Of a stretch of 64,000 bases of DNA, positions 53,404 through 62,358 are shown piece by piece (position 1 is the first letter of the stretch; every line of letters starts with the position of its first letter). Location: the NCBI RefSeq assembly GCF_019063845.1, contig NZ_CP077683.1:4208501-4272500 (forward strand), in the 5' to 3' direction. The notes under the pieces were generated by a model, which was given only the letters and a program-made list of their open reading frames with translations, did not search any database and had not been told where the DNA came from. The DNA is from Geomonas subterranea. GTDB taxonomy: Bacteria > Desulfobacterota > Desulfuromonadia > Geobacterales > Geobacteraceae. A program made the translations under genes and the position numbers.

Positions 53404-54657
53404 ATGTCACCATTTGTCAGTTTCCTATCCGATCGGATCAAAAAGGCGCTCCCCATGGTCGAGGCCACCTATAAAGACCTCCATCAGAACCCCGAACTGG
53501 CGCTGCAAGAGGCACGTACCGCAGGCATTGTTGCGCAGAAGTTGCGCGAAGCGGGGTTTGAGGTGACGGAAAAGGTGGGCAGAACGGGGGTGGTAGGCAT
53601 CCTGAAAAACGGCGCAGGCCCGACGGTCATGCTGCGCGCCGACATGGACGCATTGCCGATGAAGGAGGATACCGGAGTGCCTTACGCCAGCACCAAGGAA
53701 GCGGTCAACGCCAAAGGTGAGACTGTGCCGGTCGCGCATGCCTGCGGGCATGACATGCACACCTCGTGGTTGGTCGGCGCCGCGACGGTCCTCGCTCAGG
53801 CACGGGAGGCATGGCACGGCACGCTCATGACGGTGTTCCAACCGGCGGAAGAGACAGCCCAAGGGGCGCAGGCCATGATCGACGACGGCCTCCTTGAGCG
53901 CTTCCCCAAGCCAGACGTCATCCTGGGACAGCATCTGCTGCAGTTTCGTGCCGGTACTGTCGGCTATCATGCGGGACAAATTCTCACCTCCGGTGACAGT
54001 CTGCTAGTGCGTTTTTTTGGCAAGGGAGCGCATGGCGGCATGCCGCAAAATGGCATCGACCCGATAGTGATGGCATCCGCGGCGGTGCTGCGCCTGCAGA
54101 CCATCGTCAGCCGCGAGATTTCTCCGCAGGCCCAGGTCGTGGTGACGGTGGGCGAGTTCCATGGCGGGACGGCGGAAAACATAATTCCGGCAGAGGCTTA
54201 TATAAAGCTCAACGTGCGGACCACGGACCAGGCAGCGCGCGATCATGTCTTGGCAGCGATCAAGCGCATCTGCGTCGCCGAGGCCCGCGCCTCCAATGCA
54301 CCGAAAGATCCGGAGTTCGAAGAGATCAACAGTTATCCGCTTACCGTCAACGATGCGGAAGTGACCCGAAAGGTTACTGATGCATTCCGTGGCCAGTTTG
54401 GTGATCAGTTGACCGAAGTGCCTCCCCAGGGTGCCAGCGAGGACTTCGGTCGTTATGGAAATGCCTGGAAAGCTCCCTATATGTACTGGTTCGTCGGCGG
54501 TACTGCGCCCGAAAAATACGATCAGGCGGTACGGGAAGGGGCGGTGGACCGACTGCCCGGCCCTCATTCGCCGTTTTGGGCGCCTGCGCTGTATCCGACC
54601 TTACAAACAGGTCTTGAAACCATGCTGACCGCTGCCAGTGTCTGGTTGGCAAAATAG
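53404..54657 (+). CDS. M20 family amidohydrolase (hippurate/aminoacylase-like)
   Basis: 417 residues, ATG with GGGAGGAATT upstream. HQNPELALQEARTA, metal-binding HACGHDMHTS (HxD-type), AEETAQGAQAMIDDGLL (catalytic Glu) and HLLQFRAGTVGYHAG are the M20D signature; GGTAENIIPAEAYI is also conserved. It lacks an obvious export signal. It hydrolyses N-acyl amino acids or related amides; the substrate is unknown. It lies immediately upstream of an MFS exporter (17 bp), a pairing often seen for uptake or export of the released compound. Codon and base use are less GC-biased than in the neighbours. Confidence 0.9.
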   Translation: MSPFVSFLSDRIKKALPMVEATYKDLHQNPELALQEARTAGIVAQKLREAGFEVTEKVGRTGVVGILKNGAGPTVMLRADMDALPMKEDTGVPYASTKEAVNAKGETVPVAHACGHDMHTSWLVGAATVLAQAREAWHGTLMTVFQPAEETAQGAQAMIDDGLLERFPKPDVILGQHLLQFRAGTVGYHAGQILTSGDSLLVRFFGKGAHGGMPQNGIDPIVMASAAVLRLQTIVSREISPQAQVVVTVGEFHGGTAENIIPAEAYIKLNVRTTDQAARDHVLAAIKRICVAEARASNAPKDPEFEEINSYPLTVNDAEVTRKVTDAFRGQFGDQLTEVPPQGASEDFGRYGNAWKAPYMYWFVGGTAPEKYDQAVREGAVDRLPGPHSPFWAPALYPTLQTGLETMLTAASVWLAK

Positions 54658-54674
54658 ATCGAGATCGGGGAGGC

Positions 54675-56159
54675 TTGGACATCTCCAGTGATAACGGCAA
54701 TGCGGCGATTGCAGTAGGCTCTCCGGCACCCGGCGCCTACCGGGGAAACGACAAGCTCCTATTGGGTATCGTCCTGGCGGTCGTGACCTTCTGGCTCTTT
54801 GCCCAGACGACACTCAACGTGGCTCCCGACATGCGCGCCGAGCTGCGGATAGACGAGAGCTGGAGCAACCTCGCGGTGAGCATCACGGCCCTGTTCTCCG
54901 GCATTTTCATCGTAGTCATGGGGGGGGGCGCCGACCGCTTCGGGCGTGTGAGGATGGCGCTGATCGGCGTTGTTCTCAGTATGGTAGGGTCGTTGTTCAT
55001 CGCAGGTTCGCCAACGGGAACCGTCGTATTCCTCATGACGGGCCGGATCATCCAGGGACTTTCGGCAGCCTGCATCATGCCCTCCACCCTGGCACTGTTG
55101 AAGGCATACTACGACGGCGCGCAGCGGCAAAGGGCCGTCAGTTACTGGTCCATCGGTTCCTGGGGGGGCTCGGGGCTCTGCTCCCTGTTCGGCGGTATCG
55201 TCGCCTCGACGATCGGCTGGCGTTGGATCTTCTGGATGGCGATTGCGGTCTCCATGATCAGTTACCTGCTGATTCCTGGGACGCCGGAAAGCAGGGGCGA
55301 GCAGTCCGGAGAACGCCGGCGCATCGACTGGTCCGGTCTTATCACCTTCATGATTTCCATGGTAGCCCTCAATGTCATCATCGGGCAGGGATCAAAGCTT
55401 GGATGGACGAGCATGATGATCCTCGGACTCGCCGCGGTCTTCCTCGTGACGGCAATCGCCTTCTTGAAGATCGAACTGAGCACGGAAAACGCCTTTGTGG
55501 ACTTCAAGCTGTTCGCCAACAGCGCGTACACCGGTGCGACCCTGTCCAATTTTCTGCTTAACGGTGCAGCGGGCACGTTGCTCGTCTCCCTTACGCTCGT
55601 ACAGACGGGAGCGGGCCTTTCCTCGCTGCAAGCCGGACTGCTTACCCTCGGCTACCTGGTCGCCATCCTGGCCACCATCCGGGTCGGTGAAAAGTTCTTG
55701 CAGTTGTGGGGAGCGCGCAAACCCATGCTGCTTGGGTGCGCCATAACCGCCCTCGGCATCCTGCTCACCTGTACGACATTTCTCTATGCCAGGCAATACA
55801 TGATCGTGGCCGTCATCGGGTTCACCCTCTTCGGCATCGGCCTGGGCTTCTACGCGACCCCCTCCACCGACGCTGCGCTGTCTAACGTCCCGCAGAACCA
55901 AGTAGGTTCCGCGGCCGGCATTTACAAAATGGCCTCGTCGCTCGGGGCGGCATTCGGAGTGGCGATTTCGGCGGCACTTTTCACCGGGTTGAGCGCCGGA
56001 CACCTGACCTACCGGGAGGGCCTTTTCGTCGGGCGCACCGACAACGTCCAGGTACGCTACGCCGCCGCGGCTGCACTGCTGTTCAACGCCTTCATGGTGA
56101 TTGTTGCGATGATCGCTATCCTAAGGACCGTCTCCCCCGGCAGGAAAACGGAAAACTGA
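54675..56159 (+). CDS. MFS transporter, DHA2-like (14-helix drug/proton type)
   Basis: About 494 residues with ~14 hydrophobic segments. Family motifs: MTGRIIQGLSAACIMPSTLA (motif C region), GGGADRFGRVRMALIGV (motif A), and QNQVGSAAGIYKMASSLGAA. The start is uncertain: GGGGAGG lies only one base before the TTG used here, and no later in-frame ATG has a site. Expected role: efflux of small molecules by proton antiport. It follows the M20 gene by 17 bp, so it is probably co-transcribed. Confidence 0.85.
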   Translation: MDISSDNGNAAIAVGSPAPGAYRGNDKLLLGIVLAVVTFWLFAQTTLNVAPDMRAELRIDESWSNLAVSITALFSGIFIVVMGGGADRFGRVRMALIGVVLSMVGSLFIAGSPTGTVVFLMTGRIIQGLSAACIMPSTLALLKAYYDGAQRQRAVSYWSIGSWGGSGLCSLFGGIVASTIGWRWIFWMAIAVSMISYLLIPGTPESRGEQSGERRRIDWSGLITFMISMVALNVIIGQGSKLGWTSMMILGLAAVFLVTAIAFLKIELSTENAFVDFKLFANSAYTGATLSNFLLNGAAGTLLVSLTLVQTGAGLSSLQAGLLTLGYLVAILATIRVGEKFLQLWGARKPMLLGCAITALGILLTCTTFLYARQYMIVAVIGFTLFGIGLGFYATPSTDAALSNVPQNQVGSAAGIYKMASSLGAAFGVAISAALFTGLSAGHLTYREGLFVGRTDNVQVRYAAAAALLFNAFMVIVAMIAILRTVSPGRKTEN

Positions 56160-56178
56160 GTAGGAGGAAGGAGGTGTC

Positions 56179-56877
56179 ATGGAACCCGTTGGGATCACGC
56201 TGGTGAAAAAGGAACTGACGGTGGATCACCTCGTACTGATACTCGATCTGGTCGGCACCTTCGTCTTTGCCCTCAGCGGAGCCATGGCGGCCGTTCGGCG
56301 ACGGCTTGATCTCTTCGGGGTGCTGGTGCTCTCCTTTGCGGCAGCCACCTTCGGCGGGATCACCCGCGACCTTCTGATAGGAGCAGTGCCCCCGGCGGCG
56401 ATCAACGACTGGCGTTATCTCGCGGTGTCGCTTTTGGCGGGAATCATCACCTTCTTCCGGCATCCCACGGTAAATCGGCTGGCAACCCGCGTTCTCATCT
56501 TCGATGCAGCAGGGCTGGGGCTCTTCGCGGTCGCTGGAACGCATAAGGCCCTCTCCTACGGCCTCAATCCGGTCATGGCGGCTCTTTTTGGCATGGTGAC
56601 GGGGATCGGCGGAGGAGTGGCGCGCGACGTGCTATTGACCGAGATTCCTGTGGTCTTGCGAGCGGAGCTTTATGCCCTTGCCGCCTTGGCCGGTGCGACC
56701 GTGGTTGTCTGCGGGGCCGCGCTGCAGTTCCCGTCCGCCCTGGTATCGGTCGTGGGAGCGGCCTTTTGTTTCGGGCTGAGGTACATGGCCATCCGCAACA
56801 GCTGGAAGCTCCCCGTAGCCGGCGGTCATGAAGAGCCCACTGAGGAAACGCAGGGGACTCGAGACGTGAAAAAATGA
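56179..56877 (+). CDS. TRIC-type (UPF0126/YadS-like) membrane channel protein
   Basis: 232 residues with seven membrane segments in two UPF0126 repeats. Each repeat has the conserved loop: FGGITRDLLIG in the first and TGIGGGVARDVLLTE in the second. It starts LVLILDLVGTFVFALSGAMA. Bacterial relatives form trimeric cation or anion channels; the physiological role is unclear. ATG follows AGGAAGGAGGTGTC. It is third in a row with the M20 and MFS genes, 19 bp after the latter. Confidence 0.9.
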   Translation: MEPVGITLVKKELTVDHLVLILDLVGTFVFALSGAMAAVRRRLDLFGVLVLSFAAATFGGITRDLLIGAVPPAAINDWRYLAVSLLAGIITFFRHPTVNRLATRVLIFDAAGLGLFAVAGTHKALSYGLNPVMAALFGMVTGIGGGVARDVLLTEIPVVLRAELYALAALAGATVVVCGAALQFPSALVSVVGAAFCFGLRYMAIRNSWKLPVAGGHEEPTEETQGTRDVKK

Positions 56878-57399
56878 CACCCTGCTCCCGTAGAGCAGAA
56901 GGACCGGAGGAACATCACCAGGTCGAGCGCGCAGCAGGCGCCGTCTGAAGATGCCAAGGTTCAGGACGCTGAGCAGAGTCAATCCTGATGACCAAGTCAA
57001 ATTACCATGTGCACGTTGCAATTTGGCATGGACGGGATGCAGTTCTGCACGCGCTCGTTTCAATTTATACCGACGCCTTGCAGGTTGTCACGTGCAGGTG
57101 CCAGGATTTCGGCCGGGCAGGGGGGGGCGTCGCGGCGGCAAGCAGGGATCTGGTCCGGAAGCAGAGTGTTGCATATGTGAAGGGGGAAGGGGATGTGTCT
57201 CTGTGACAGGGGGCAAGATGCCTGTCATAACTCCCGAATTCTAATTTGTATATGATTTTGTGCATTTTTTGTGACTCAACTCACCAGATTAGAGCCTGTA
57301 TTTAGTTGTGCCTTCATGAAGGCTGGTATAATGTCTACCGTGCTTTATGTCAGTTTGAGTAACTCCCGTTAGTATGCCTGCGGCGCCTATGAGAGAGAT
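56878..57399. other. 522-bp gap before the diguanylate cyclase gene
   Basis: It contains a sigma-70-like promoter with a palindrome (57306-57332) and a short inverted repeat TGACAGG/CCTGTCA around 57203-57227. No gene or riboswitch (including c-di-GMP GEMM) was recognised. Confidence 0.55.
57306..57332 (+). promoter_or_regulatory. Extended -10 promoter with internal palindrome upstream of the diguanylate cyclase
   Basis: TTGTGC, then TATAAT preceded by TGG (extended -10). The spacer contains a perfect 14-bp palindrome GCCTTCATGAAGGC (57310-57323), placed where a repressor would block RNA polymerase. Confidence 0.55.
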
Positions 57400-58689
57400 A
57401 TGCATAACTTGGACATAAATGTGAATGTGATTACCCCAGGGCCTGAAATGGAGATGGTGCAAAAGGCCAGGGAGACTTTGGGGGAAGGGGGGCTGAAGTC
57501 CGTCCGGTTCCCGGAACCGCTGGAGTCCGCCTTCGATGAGTACTACCGCGACAAGACCCTGAAACACGTCCGCGTTGCGCTGCTGACCGGGCTCATCCTC
57601 TACGCGGTTTTCGGACTGGTGGACGGGCTGCTCCTGCCCGCGGACCGGGCCCACATGTGGTTCATCCGATATGCTGTGGTCTGCCCCACGGTCATCGCGG
57701 GGCTCGCCTTCACCTACCTGCCCCATCTCAGGCGTTTCATGCAGCCGGTCCTCTCGCTGGTGATGCTGGTGGGGAGCCTGGGCATCGTGTCCATGGTCTA
57801 TTACGATCCGACCCCCACCAAAAACTACTACTACTCCGGATTGCTGCTCCTCATCATGGGAGCGTTCACCTTTGTGAGTCTCAGGCTGCGTTACGCGGTC
57901 TACTGGGCGTTGGCGACCACGCTGGCCTACGAGGCCGTGGCCATTTACATCAACCATACCGACTTCACCATCCTGACCCAGAACACCTTCAGCATCGTCG
58001 CCACCATCATCATCGGGGCATTCTCCAATTCGCTGATGGAAAACTACCTGCGTCGCGACTTCCTGAACACCAACCTTCTCGAGCACGAAAACAGGCAGCT
58101 TCAAAAAGCCACCCTGGAGTTGCGCCGGCTCTCGATCTCCGACCCGCTGACCGGCCTGGGCAACCGTCGCCATTTCGAGGTCATGCTCGACCAGGAGTGG
58201 CAGCGCGCGCTCCGCTCGGAATCCCCCATTGCGCTCATCTTCCTCGACATCGACGTCTTCAAGAACTTCAACGACAACTACGGACACCAGGCCGGCGACA
58301 ACTGTCTGAAGCTGGTCGCGCAGGAATTGGGGCGGTTCGCCAGACGGCCGGGGGACACCGCGGCGCGCTACGGCGGCGAGGAGTTCGTTCTGCTTCTCTC
58401 CGGCGTCGGCCTCGCCGATGCGGCCACCATCGCCAAGGGGTGCCGCAAGGCCGTGGAGGCCCTCCAGATCCTGCACAGTCACTCTCCGGTAGCGGGAGTG
58501 GTCACGGTAAGCGCAGGTGTTGCTGCCATGATTCCCGACCTGGACGCCGACAGACAGCTGCTGGTGGAGGCCGCCGATAAGGCGCTCTACCGGGCCAAGC
58601 TCAAAGGTCGCAATATGGTGGTCGCTTCGAGCCGGCAGGCGGAGGGGAGAGCCCGGCAGGTCTACCCGCAAGCCGCCAGCAGAAGGTAG
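57400..58689 (+). CDS. Membrane-bound diguanylate cyclase (GGDEF)
   Basis: 429 residues. Residues ~45-215 contain six membrane helices (VRVALLTGLILYAVFGLVDG to FSIVATIIIGAFSNS), a MASE-like sensor. A short coiled segment (LEHENRQLQKATLELRRL) leads into a GGDEF domain: DPLTGLGNRRHFE, FLDIDVFKNFNDNYGHQAGD and the active site ARYGGEEFVLLL. The allosteric I-site RPGD lies five residues before GGEEF, so product inhibition is likely intact. It synthesises c-di-GMP, which in this family of organisms controls motility, pili and matrix. ATG follows GAGAGAT. Confidence 0.93.
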   Translation: MHNLDINVNVITPGPEMEMVQKARETLGEGGLKSVRFPEPLESAFDEYYRDKTLKHVRVALLTGLILYAVFGLVDGLLLPADRAHMWFIRYAVVCPTVIAGLAFTYLPHLRRFMQPVLSLVMLVGSLGIVSMVYYDPTPTKNYYYSGLLLLIMGAFTFVSLRLRYAVYWALATTLAYEAVAIYINHTDFTILTQNTFSIVATIIIGAFSNSLMENYLRRDFLNTNLLEHENRQLQKATLELRRLSISDPLTGLGNRRHFEVMLDQEWQRALRSESPIALIFLDIDVFKNFNDNYGHQAGDNCLKLVAQELGRFARRPGDTAARYGGEEFVLLLSGVGLADAATIAKGCRKAVEALQILHSHSPVAGVVTVSAGVAAMIPDLDADRQLLVEAADKALYRAKLKGRNMVVASSRQAEGRARQVYPQAASRR

Positions 58690-59019
58690 GGTCAAGCCGG
58701 AAGCTTCTCAGCTCGATCCACCTGCCCCCTTTGCAAAGGGCGATTGAGGGGGATTTAAAGCTCCGTTGCAGGCGTGGGCGCTGCTTCATCCCGGCTAAAT
58801 CCCGCCCCCCCTTCGCAAAGGAGGGAGCGTTAGGGCGCGCAGCGCTCCGTAGCATATACTGCTGCGGCTCCCGGTAATTCCCGGGTGCCACTTCGCGGAG
58901 GGGGACGCTGGGGCTCCTGCGAGGCGTCGTGGCCACGTGCGTTCCACATACCGGAAGGGGAAGGGCCGGAACCGCGCCAGGTTGCCGGCCCTTTGTCATA
59001 TGGGGGCGCGGAGCGGGGA
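58690..59019. other. 330-bp gap containing a family D element and a terminator-like hairpin
   Basis: It holds the family D copy at 58722-58826 and a GGGCCGG / CCGGCCC hairpin near 58970-59000, which can end the minus-strand ferritin-like transcript. No gene is supported. Confidence 0.55.
58722..58826. repeat. Family D MITE-like element, copy 2
   Basis: The left arm CCCCCTTTGCAAAGGGCGAT plus TGAGGGGGATTT and right arm TAAATCCCGCCCCCCC plus TTCGCAAAGGAGG are the same architecture as copy 1 in the hisG-hisD gap. Confidence 0.7.
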
Positions 59020-59466
59020 TCAGAGTTCGCGGCGCGGGATGGAGAGGATCTCGTCTATGTAGTTCAGGTGCCGTTGCTCCTGCGAGAGGTTGGTGCGCAG
59101 AACGCTCATCACGTCCTCGGGAAACGGCTGGTCCACGGCTTCCTGGTAGGTGCGGTTGGTCAGTTTTTCGTTGCTCTTCATCGCCTCCAGTGCCTGCTTG
59201 GCGCCGGTGAGGCTCATGAGGGCGGTGAAGCCTTCGATCAGGTATCCCTTCAGATCCGGGGTCGGTTTGACCGGTGTCCCCCCCATTTGCTGTACCAAAG
59301 CGGTGAGGTTCGTGATGTGGGCACGGTGGTCATCCTGGTACTCCCTAAACCTTTTGGCGATGTCCTTGTACCCGATGTGCTTGATCGCCTGCTCGTAGGC
59401 CTCCACCGCATCGACGTCCAACTGGATCAGGTCGTTCAGTCTGTGGATCATTTCCGTCTTTTCCAT
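59020..59466 (-). CDS. Ferritin-like four-helix-bundle protein (PA2169/DUF2383-like)
   Basis: 148 residues, entirely helical. Conserved acidic/His pairs are spaced as in ferritin-like diiron bundles: DAVEAYEQAI, YQDDHRAHI, EAMKSNEKL and SQEQRHLNYIDEIL. It is one of the small PA2169-type proteins linked to stress and stationary phase, whose function is not settled. ATG has GGAGGCGGATATGG upstream on the minus strand. It is divergent from the AcuI-like gene. Confidence 0.7.
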   Translation of the reverse strand: MEKTEMIHRLNDLIQLDVDAVEAYEQAIKHIGYKDIAKRFREYQDDHRAHITNLTALVQQMGGTPVKPTPDLKGYLIEGFTALMSLTGAKQALEAMKSNEKLTNRTYQEAVDQPFPEDVMSVLRTNLSQEQRHLNYIDEILSIPRREL

Positions 59467-59644
59467 ATCCGCCTCCTGTGCAATATGTGAATTGTCTAAT
59501 TTTTGTCGCAGGCATACATTGTAGCCGCAGTCCGGTTGATGGCAACGCCCCGGTCACACGTATGTTGCTGCGCTTGACCTCTCTTTGTCAGCCGTTATCA
59601 TCCTTGTGTCGGGTCATCACATAGAGAGTTGCACGGAGAATGAC

Positions 59645-60643
59645 ATGCAAACCAGAACCAGCTTCAAAGCACTGGTAGTAGAGAAGGGGGGGGACCAGAC
59701 CTTCACCAGGAGCATTAAAGAGCGGGACATAAACGAACTGGATGCGGGTGAGCTTTTAGTGCGGGTGAGCTATTCCTCGCTGAACTACAAGGACGCCCTC
59801 TCCGCCACCGGACATCCCGGCGTAACCAGGCAGTTCCCGCATACCCCGGGCATCGACGCCGCGGGAGAGGTGGTCTCCTGCAGCGATGGCAGCTTCACCC
59901 CCGGCGACCAGGTGCTGGTCACGGGGCACGACCTCGGCATGGAAACCGACGGAGGGTGGGGCGAGTACATCCGGGTCCCCTCGTCATGGGGGGTGCCGCT
60001 TCCATCCGGACTCTCCCTGCGTGAGAGCATGATCCTGGGGACGGCCGGGTTCACGGCAGGGCTTTCGGTGTTGAAGCTGGAGCGGGCGGGGGTAAGGCCG
60101 GAATCGGGCGACATCCTGGTCACTGGCGCAACCGGCGGCGTCGGGACCCTTGCCGTCAGCATCCTGGCCAAGGCGGGGTACCGGGTGGTGGCCGCCACGG
60201 GAAAGATGGGGGATGTCCCCTTCTTGACGGAGATGGGCGCCGCGGAGGTGATTTCCCGGGAGGAGGTGACCGCGGGAGGGGAGCGTCCCCTGATGAAAGA
60301 GCGCTGGGCCGGGGCGGTGGACGTGGTGGGGGGCGAGACGCTTGCTGCCGTCTTGAAATCGACCCGTTACGGCGGGACGGTCACCTGTTGCGGGCTGGTC
60401 GGCTCGGCAGACCTCCCGGTCAACGTCCACCCCTTCATCCTGCGCGCCGTGACCCTGGTCGGCATAGACTCCTCACGCTGCCCGACCCTCACGCGCCTGG
60501 AGGTGTGGCAGCGGCTGGCCGGGGCCTGGCGTCCAGCGTTTCTGGAGCAGATGGCGACCGAGGTGACGCTGGAAGGGCTCGAGGAGAAGATCGGCCGCAT
60601 CCTGCGGGGTGGCGTCAGGGGAAGAGTGCTGGTGCGGTTGTAA
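59645..60643 (+). CDS. Zinc-free medium-chain oxidoreductase, YhdH/AcuI type (acrylyl-CoA reductase-like)
   Basis: 332 residues from ATG at 59645 (GGAG 6 nt upstream). YSSLNYKDALSATGHPGVT and TPGIDAAGEVV are YhdH-family hallmarks, VTGATGGVGTLAVSILAKAGY the NADPH-binding Rossmann motif, and SWGVPLPSGLSLRESMILGTAG is also conserved. Family members reduce acrylyl-CoA or quinone-like enones. It has a terminator (60686-60720) after it. Confidence 0.9.
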   Translation: MQTRTSFKALVVEKGGDQTFTRSIKERDINELDAGELLVRVSYSSLNYKDALSATGHPGVTRQFPHTPGIDAAGEVVSCSDGSFTPGDQVLVTGHDLGMETDGGWGEYIRVPSSWGVPLPSGLSLRESMILGTAGFTAGLSVLKLERAGVRPESGDILVTGATGGVGTLAVSILAKAGYRVVAATGKMGDVPFLTEMGAAEVISREEVTAGGERPLMKERWAGAVDVVGGETLAAVLKSTRYGGTVTCCGLVGSADLPVNVHPFILRAVTLVGIDSSRCPTLTRLEVWQRLAGAWRPAFLEQMATEVTLEGLEEKIGRILRGGVRGRVLVRL

Positions 60644-60685
60644 GTCGACCCTCGGCCGGATTTTTTGATCCAGGCGATGGAACTG

Positions 60686-60720
60686 AAAAAAAGGCCAGCC
60701 CGTGTGGGCTGGCCTTTTCG
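60686..60720. terminator. Bidirectional terminator between the AcuI-like gene and hsp20
   Basis: Stem GGCCAGCC / GGCTGGCC with A-tract before and TTTTCG after. It serves the plus-strand reductase and the minus-strand Hsp20 operon. Confidence 0.85.
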
Positions 60721-60741
60721 TGTAGGCGGGGGGCAGGTGCC

Positions 60742-61224
60742 TCAGGAAATGGGGATGCGATGCCCGGTGCCGCGCTGCTGTTCCGGCTTGGGAAGCCGGA
60801 TGGTGAGGACCCCGTGCTTGAGGTCCGCCCTGATCTTGTCTTCCTCTACCGGGTACGGCAGGAGAACGCTGCGGGAGAAGCTGCCGTAGCGGCACTCGGA
60901 CAGGAAGCCTCCCGAGGCTCCTTTTTCTTCCCGCACCACCTTTTTCTCGCCCCTGATGGTCAGGCGCCGGTCGACCAGTTCCACCGTGAAATCTTCCTTT
61001 TTCATCCCCGGCACTTCCACCCGGACCACCAGTTCCTCCGCTGTTTCGTGCATGTCGACCAGTGGACCGCCTCGCTGCATGAACGCCGGAATGGCATCGG
61101 CTGTCATGTTTTCCAGCGTCCGTTCCTCTTTCTTTGCGGGCACCAAGTTGTTCAAGAGGGTGCCCACCTTGTCCTGTACATGTTCAAGGGCTTCGCGCCA
61201 CTTTTCAGGTACGAGGGTTGCCAT
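60742..61224 (-). CDS. Hsp20-family small heat-shock protein (third in tandem)
   Basis: 160 residues from ATG at 61224 (AGGAGGTGATAGGG upstream). The alpha-crystallin domain begins near residue 55 (VDMHETAEELVVRVEVPGMK), then KKEDFTVELVDRRLTIRGEK and a terminal LPKPEQQRGTGHRIPIS. The N-terminal arm is unusually long and basic-acidic mixed. It is the downstream-most of three Hsp20 genes in one minus-strand operon. Confidence 0.93.
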   Translation of the reverse strand: MATLVPEKWREALEHVQDKVGTLLNNLVPAKKEERTLENMTADAIPAFMQRGGPLVDMHETAEELVVRVEVPGMKKEDFTVELVDRRLTIRGEKKVVREEKGASGGFLSECRYGSFSRSVLLPYPVEEDKIRADLKHGVLTIRLPKPEQQRGTGHRIPIS

Positions 61225-61249
61225 CCCTATCACCTCCTGTGCAACGTTG

Positions 61250-61648
61250 TCAGCTCACCTGCACCTCGATGCGGCGCGGCCTGGCGATCTCGGCCTTGGG
61301 AATGCGCAGGGTGAGGATGCCGTTGGCGAAATCCGCCTTTGCTTTGCCGTGGTCGAGGCTTTCCGGGATGGTGAACTGGCGGAAGTAACTGCCGAGCTCA
61401 AATTCCCGGTAAACCGCGCTGCCGGGCACGGAGTGGGCCGCGGGGGCGCTGATGGTGAGGACTCCCTTCTCCACGTTGACGTCGATTCTCTCTTTGGTTG
61501 CGCCCGGGAGGTCGGCGGTTACGAACAGGCCTTCCTCGGTTTCGATGATGTTCACTGCCGGGCGAATGAATCTCTCGTTCGACCTCGTCTCTTCACGGGC
61601 CTGGACGTTCATTTCGTCGTTTCGTTCGGTCAAGCTGTTGGGTGCCAT
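61250..61648 (-). CDS. Hsp20-family small heat-shock protein (second in tandem)
   Basis: 132 residues from ATG at 61648 (GGAGG 8 nt upstream). The ACD region: RPAVNIIETEEGLFVTADLP, GATKERIDVNVEKGVLTIS and FANGILTLRIPKAEIARPRR. It lies 25 bp from the third gene and 29 bp from the first. It differs substantially from both, so the array is not a recent duplication. Confidence 0.93.
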   Translation of the reverse strand: MAPNSLTERNDEMNVQAREETRSNERFIRPAVNIIETEEGLFVTADLPGATKERIDVNVEKGVLTISAPAAHSVPGSAVYREFELGSYFRQFTIPESLDHGKAKADFANGILTLRIPKAEIARPRRIEVQVS

Positions 61649-61677
61649 GTTGACGACCTCCTTTCCTGTATTCTCGC

Positions 61678-62124
61678 TTACGAAAGCTTGATCTCGATCT
61701 TTTTCGGCTTGGCGTGTTCCGCTTTCGCCATGGTTATGGTCATGATGCCGTCCTTGCACTGGGCGGTGATTTTGTTGGCATCGATGTCGACCGGAAGCTC
61801 GAGGGTGCGGCTGAACTTCCCGGAGCCGAGCTCGGTGCGGTGCACGATCCCTTTCATTTCGGCAAAGGGTTTGCGCTCGCCGCTGATGGTGAGGGTATTC
61901 CTGAGCACGGAGAGCTCAACATCCTTGGGGTCGACCCCCGGCACCAGGGCTTCCACATAAACGTTGCCGTCGTCCTCGCTGAAGTTGACCATCGGGAAAC
62001 GACGGGATGCCACCGGCGAGAGGAACGTCGGCCCAAAGGGGCGGTTCATGCCGGCGCCGCGGAAAGCTTCGTCAATCTCCCTTCTCAGATTGTCCAGTTC
62101 TCTGAAAACATCCCAACTTGCCAT
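61678..62124 (-). CDS. Hsp20-family small heat-shock protein (first in tandem)
   Basis: 148 residues from ATG at 62124 (AAAGGAGGTAATCGAC upstream). It starts MASWDVFRELDNLRREIDEA, common in delta-proteobacterial Hsp20. The ACD contains VNFSEDDGNVYVEALVPGVD, LRNTLTISGERKPF and DGIMTITMAKAEHAKPKKIE. It is the first gene after a sigma-70-like promoter; no CIRCE (HrcA) element was seen. Confidence 0.94.
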   Translation of the reverse strand: MASWDVFRELDNLRREIDEAFRGAGMNRPFGPTFLSPVASRRFPMVNFSEDDGNVYVEALVPGVDPKDVELSVLRNTLTISGERKPFAEMKGIVHRTELGSGKFSRTLELPVDIDANKITAQCKDGIMTITMAKAEHAKPKKIEIKLS

Positions 62125-62162
62125 GTCGATTACCTCCTTTCGGTGTGTCAATTTCTGCGGGT

Positions 62163-62190
62163 AAGATAATCATCGTTTTTACGTTGTCAA
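62163..62190 (-). promoter_or_regulatory. Sigma-70-like promoter of the Hsp20 operon
   Basis: Minus-strand TTGACA, a 16-base spacer and TATCTT, giving a short leader of about 30 nt. Confidence 0.6.
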
Positions 62191-62301
62191 GGGGGGGCGC
62201 GGTGAAAAAACAACGGGGTTACGGCACGTTGCACCCGTGTCGTTTGCTTTTGCCTCCATTAGCGGTGGTGTTGGTGAGGGGGGATCGCGAAAGGAGCCCT
62301 A

Positions 62302-62337
62302 AGGGGACAGGCACCTGACGGAGCCAGTCCCCTCCTT
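62302..62337. repeat. Family A palindrome between the Hsp20 promoter and the YidB-like gene
   Basis: AGGGGACAGGCACCTGACGG with AGCCAGTCCCCTCC. It lies just after the stop of the YidB-like gene on the minus strand. Confidence 0.75.
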
Positions 62338-62358
62338 CGGTGAGAGGCTGGGGCGGGC

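Noticed and set aside
62125-62300. CIRCE element or RpoH promoter for the Hsp20 operon
   Set aside because: No TTAGCACTC-N9-GAGTGCTAA match; the -35/-10 boxes fit sigma-70 better.
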